A DNA stretch of 64,000 nt, taken from Epiperipatus broadwayi. Taxonomy: Eukaryota; Onychophora; Udeonychophora; Euonychophora; Peripatidae. This document shows, piece by piece, positions 59,996 through 64,000 of the stretch. The notes under the pieces were generated by a model. The model ran no database searches and was not told the origin of the DNA. It was given only the letters and a program-made list of their open reading frames with translations. The position numbers and the translations under genes were made by a program. The number at the start of each line of letters is the position of its first letter. The first letter of the stretch is position 1. The stretch spans positions 678,501-742,500 of the forward strand of contig JAQFVV010000285.1 of NCBI GenBank assembly GCA_028023455.1. Reading direction: 5' to 3'.

Positions 59996-61195
59996 ATAAA
60001 TTTAACAATTGAAAATCATTACTAAAGTAACTGAACTACTTCTGATCTTTGAAACTTATGTCATATTAAGAAATTTGTAGGTTGTTATGACATGGATTTT
60101 CAGCAAATCAGAAACAGTACCAAATATAAAAAAGTAAAATGTATTTTATATTTATTACTTAAAATAGCTTTTAATTAAATTAAAATTATTTGCAAAAATA
60201 ATGACTTTAGGTTAAAATAACATAAAAAAATTCTGCCAAATCATGCATGGAGCACTGTGATAAGAGTTGTTTTTAAGTTCCGATTTTATATCATCCATCT
60301 AAGAGCAAAAGTAAAAACTAAATAGAGATTCATTACTGTTAATCTGTGTCCTTGTAATGCAATAGTCTAATATGAATACAAAAATGCTCCGTGTTATTAT
60401 GGACTATCAAATGATTACAATAATAATTTGAAATCATACTGGATAAGTATTAAACATGTTAATGGTTTTCTAATATTCAATATACAAATATAATAATAAG
60501 AATATATAATACTAGCTTTATGCTTTTTTTCTAATAAAGCATGATAGTCTAAATACATAGTAATGCAAAATTTGTTTACATGAAGTAAGCAGATTCTGAA
60601 TATAAGCTGCTAGATTTACAAAACTGTGATATATTAAAACAGACAAATTGCTGACATCTGACTATCTGGAAACTAGTTATTGAATGCTTTGAAAATGCAA
60701 AGGTCAATTGGAATTTCCTAAATTTTTCAATTTTAGGTCAAAAACCCTAATGGAATTGTTATTCCTCCAATATCCAAATTTGGTGTAAAATTTTTTGATG
60801 AAATCCAGTAGGCCCAGTTGGCTAAATCCACTTATCCTCAACTCCCTGTGGGGAAACCTGGAATCTTTCTTCCATTTCTTATATGTTTTAATATTAGTAT
60901 TGGTTTTAAGATGTGGAAGAGAAATATTATATTTCAGACCAGACTTCAATTTATGGACTTCTGGTCATTTCAGTACACATCCATGTTTCTTTAATATAAA
61001 TCTCAAGTCAATAATTAGCAAAAGAAACTTTATTAGTACTATGGGGAATAATTGCATATTGGCTAAAAAAGTGAGGGTCAATGACTGAACAAATAATGAT
61101 TGGTTACATAACTTGGACAATAATAAAAAATTCCCTTTGTTTTACTCATAAGAATATTAGTGACAATTGTAAGAAAAAACAATGCTAGTGGTTTT
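59996..61195. other. AT-rich DNA; possible LINE 5' UTR at its end
   Basis: From about 60690 the base composition becomes less AT-rich and stays so into the endonuclease region at 61196. This part may be the 5' portion of that LINE. The opposing frames at 60704-61088 have no recognisable domain. Confidence 0.4.
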
Positions 61196-62530
61196 CCTGT
61201 CAACTAAGTGTAGAAGGCCTAACAAAGATCAAGGATGAAATTATTTGTAAAGCTTGTTGAAAAACTTTGCATTGATGTTTTGGCACTTCAAGAAACCCAT
61301 ATTAATAACATCAATAATGACAGACACAAAATTCCTAAACTCAAGTTGATTACCTACAAATGCTACTATAAATTTGGTCTTGCCCTCTTTGCGAGATCAA
61401 ACATTAACTTTTCAATCAATAATCTTGAGAAAACAAAGTCATCTATTGGAGTTAAAATTGATGACACTTTCATCTTCAATGTATATAAGCCTCCAAACCT
61501 ATCTTAAGATGAATTCCAAAATCCCCTCATCATCCACCCATAAATTATAGATAGAGACTATAACTCACAACATATATCTTGAGGATACTTCCAAATCAGT
61601 TGATCACTTGATTTCTTAGATGCAGATTAGTAACCTTCATCTTGTTTGTGATGCAAAATAGACAAATACTTTTCACTCAGACATGAGGCATAGATCATCC
61701 AACACAGACATAACCTTTGAATCTTCAGGGTCTAATGGTGATCTACTTCCAACTACTAGGAAATCCTCCTAGGTTTTCCACAAGCAAACTCTCGCTAGTC
61801 ATCACTTGCGTTGGTGTCACAGCTTTTTGCTTCATTGCAATCCCATTTCTTGTTGGAACCTAAACAAGGTAAACTTGTCTCTTATTAGTATTCATGTAGA
61901 AAATAACACAAATAGAATTCCTACTTAGCCTTCTCCTTTCAAAGCTTTAATGCTCTTAGTAAATCAGCTTCCAAAAACTCCATTGACTGAGGTTTTGTAA
62001 ATCTTACTTTCCTTATTGGGATTCAAGGTGTAAAAACTCCTTGAAGAATATGAAAAAAATGGAGATATGAGGGTGGCAGATTCATTTATAGATTTACTTG
62101 ATAGTTCCAGAAAATCAAGATGGATCATAACTGTTAAAAATCTCAATTAATCTTGGAACCCCTTTTATTAGTAGGGTGCTAGTGAAAATTCACCACACCC
62201 AACATATGAAATTTCACCAGATGTCATTGCAATACACACTAAAGAGATAAGCTGAGGTTAGACATAATCTTTCCAAGATCAGGAAACTAGAATCCCTCTT
62301 CAGTGAACTGGTATCAACAATTCCAAAATAAGGTTATTTAGTGCAGAAGTTACTTCTAAAGAAATGGTTAATGCCCTTAAATTGACCGAAACGGATAAAG
62401 CTTCAGGTATGGTTGATGTGTTATCTGATTTTCTAAAATACTTGGATATTAGAGCAATTACATTATTTGCCACTCTTGTATACAAATATTTTGCAAAGAG
62501 GTTATATATCTGACAGTTGGAAATTGGCCA
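61196..62530 (+). mobile_element. LINE 5' half: endonuclease and RT N-terminus, decayed
   Basis: LSVEGLTKIKDEIICK and, after a frameshift, IDVLALQETHI (61265 on) give the start and the QET motif of a LINE apurinic-type endonuclease. GLALFARSNI, FNVYKPPN and DYNSQHIS (GDFNSRH-like) follow. Further on, SSRKSRWIITVKNLN and VTSKEMVNALKLTETDKASGM with DFLKYL resemble the region just before the RT palm in Jockey/RTE/I-type LINEs. The palm itself is absent, so the element is 3'-truncated or deleted. The intact frame is 61235-61507; the rest is full of stops. Confidence 0.75.
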
Positions 62531-64000
62531 TAATTTAATATGATTCTATAGTTTTATTTTTGTTCATAGATGGTTGATGTAATTAAAAGATAAGAAAGTT
62601 TAAATGTGGAACTATAGTGACATAGAGGCTTTTGGTTAGAGAAATTCAGAAAAAATGCTGGGATTGTATTTTTTTTTTAAAAAAATTGCATTTGTGCAGT
62701 TATCTATTGAGATATTTCACTATAATTTTAGGTTTATATATTCATATAAGTTTAAAATCTTGATTTTTTTTTTAATTTAAAAAAAAGTCAAAAGTGTCCG
62801 GTCTAATCAAATAATAGAAAAGTCAATAAATGTTAGCATTACTTTTTTATCTGCAATTGATTTACTCCTTTGTGATTGGTTCTTATATTATTTATGAGCA
62901 TTTTTGGAATAATTAAAAACATTATTTCTTTATTTGAGACCATTAAGATTCATGATTATTTCCATATAATAATTGTGTAGTAATTATTAAAAATCAAAAG
63001 TATTATTATAATTGTTATTATATATATATATATAATTATTACTGGTATATAAAGATATTTTGTTTTATATTATATTGTTTGATTTAAAAATAGAAGATAA
63101 TAACTTTTAATATAACATTAACAAAAAACTGACACTGATTTTATCACTTCACCTTATGAAATACTGTAATTTGAAGTGTTTTAAAAATTAGGAAACATTT
63201 TAATGTTTTAAAGCAGAATTTGTTAGATTTGTCAAAATGAATATTTTTGTTCACATTTTAAATATAAATCTCAATTAACCGTATCATATTTTGAGATGAC
63301 AGAATGACATCTAAAATTTGTAAAAGTAACATTTTCATTTTTTCTCCTGGTGAAAATTTTGTGAAACTTTATTTTTATTATGGCTTTAAAATTCACACAT
63401 TTATTTTTTTATTTTCTAATATTTTAATTATTAAAAAGTGAAAAGATGGTGAGAAAATTAAATAATTGGTATTACAAAGGCACTGATAGTGGAAAAATCA
63501 AATAATTGGTATTACAAAAGCAATGAAACCATGGTTTGATGTGTGGACATTGTTTATTTGGTGATCACGAACTTTACCGAGTGTATTTTGTGGAAATATT
63601 ACGATCGTCAAGAAAATACTACAATTATCTAAAAACTTGATTTTTTTGAAAGTTTATGATTATATTTGTATTATAATTATTAGAAAGCAAAAATAAATAT
63701 TATTACACATTTATTTTTTACAGAAATTTTTTATTTTTAAATATAGATTATTTTCTTCTGAATATTGTTACTATAGACATTATGGTCACAGGAAACATGG
63801 CTTTCTAGAAATAAGGTCACTCAACAGATTATTTAATATATTCACCAATATTGTAAAAATTATGAAAAAATTCTAAACTTTTAAAGCACAAATTGATAGA
63901 TTTAATAGTTATTAAAAAATTGATTCAGATTTTTAAATAAACATGAAACAAAAAAGATTTAATTCATTTTATAAATTGAATCAGCTCCACCTGAAGTTTG
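62531..64000. other. AT-rich DNA, nothing recognised
   Basis: Contains A/T runs and a tandem pair of about 40 bp near 63450-63530 (AAATAATTGGTATTACAAAG occurs twice). No gene or shared repeat family was recognised. Confidence 0.5.

Noticed and set aside
61235-61507. Host apurinic endonuclease or EEP-family gene
   Set aside because: The QETH and YKPPN phrases and the downstream pre-palm RT sequence are typical of LINEs, and the frame is broken on both sides.

Overview
The window looks like intergenic or intronic DNA of an AT-rich invertebrate animal. G+C is roughly a quarter by eye. I found no intact host protein gene, no rRNA and no functional tRNA gene. Long AT-rich stretches with TA runs are broken by retroelement remains, tRNA-derived SINE-like copies, fold-back repeats and triplet or tetranucleotide microsatellites. 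The mix of Penelope-like elements (PLEs) with GIY-YIG endonucleases, several non-LTR (LINE) lineages and tRNA-derived SINEs fits a metazoan. I cannot name the phylum from sequence alone.

Layout. 0-5 kb: unannotated AT-rich DNA with one MITE-end fragment. 5.5-8 kb: two SINE copies around a 0.8-kb fold-back dimer (family FB1). 11.4-14.9 kb: fold-back elements (FB3, FB2), a (TTA)n array, a LINE 3' end and a minisatellite. 15-19 kb: a decayed PLE (PLE-2) lying between long diverged inverted repeats, with a complete palindromic MITE at 16.0-16.3 kb. 19-24.6 kb: an old, nearly full-length LINE with gag-like ORF1, endonuclease, reverse transcriptase and C-terminal Zn region. 26-27 kb: a decayed tandem array interrupted by an FB2 element. 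29.6-34.9 kb: an FB1 head-to-tail dimer interrupted by a PLE-1 dimer, the whole flanked by a 13-bp direct repeat. 35.9-40.3 kb: SINEs, a tandem array of tRNA-like monomers and two FB1 copies. 43-49.7 kb: three LINE fragments and a nest of fold-back elements (FB1, FB4, FB2). 51.9-52.7 kb: a 5'-truncated LINE with a clear target-site duplication (TSD). 53.5 kb: a CTAT/CTAC microsatellite. 54.4 and 56.3 kb: further fold-back elements. 59.6 kb: an FB1 copy with a 15-bp TSD. 61.2-62.5 kb: the 5' half of another LINE.

How the parts relate. PLE-1 and PLE-2 encode RT plus GIY-YIG endonuclease, but every copy here carries stops or frameshifts. The fold-back families FB1-FB4 (my labels) have no coding capacity. 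Several FB1 and FB2 copies are flanked by 10-15-bp direct repeats, as expected for retroposition rather than cut-and-paste transposition. FB1 occurs as head-to-tail dimers with a unit of about 475 bp plus an inverted terminal piece. FB3 and FB4 contain boxes resembling the hammerhead-ribozyme core (CTGANGA, short stem, GAAAC). PLEs are known to carry hammerhead motifs and to insert as tandem or inverted partial copies. I therefore infer, without proof, that these families are non-autonomous retroposons mobilised by PLE machinery. All coordinates of decayed elements are approximate unless a TSD fixes them.
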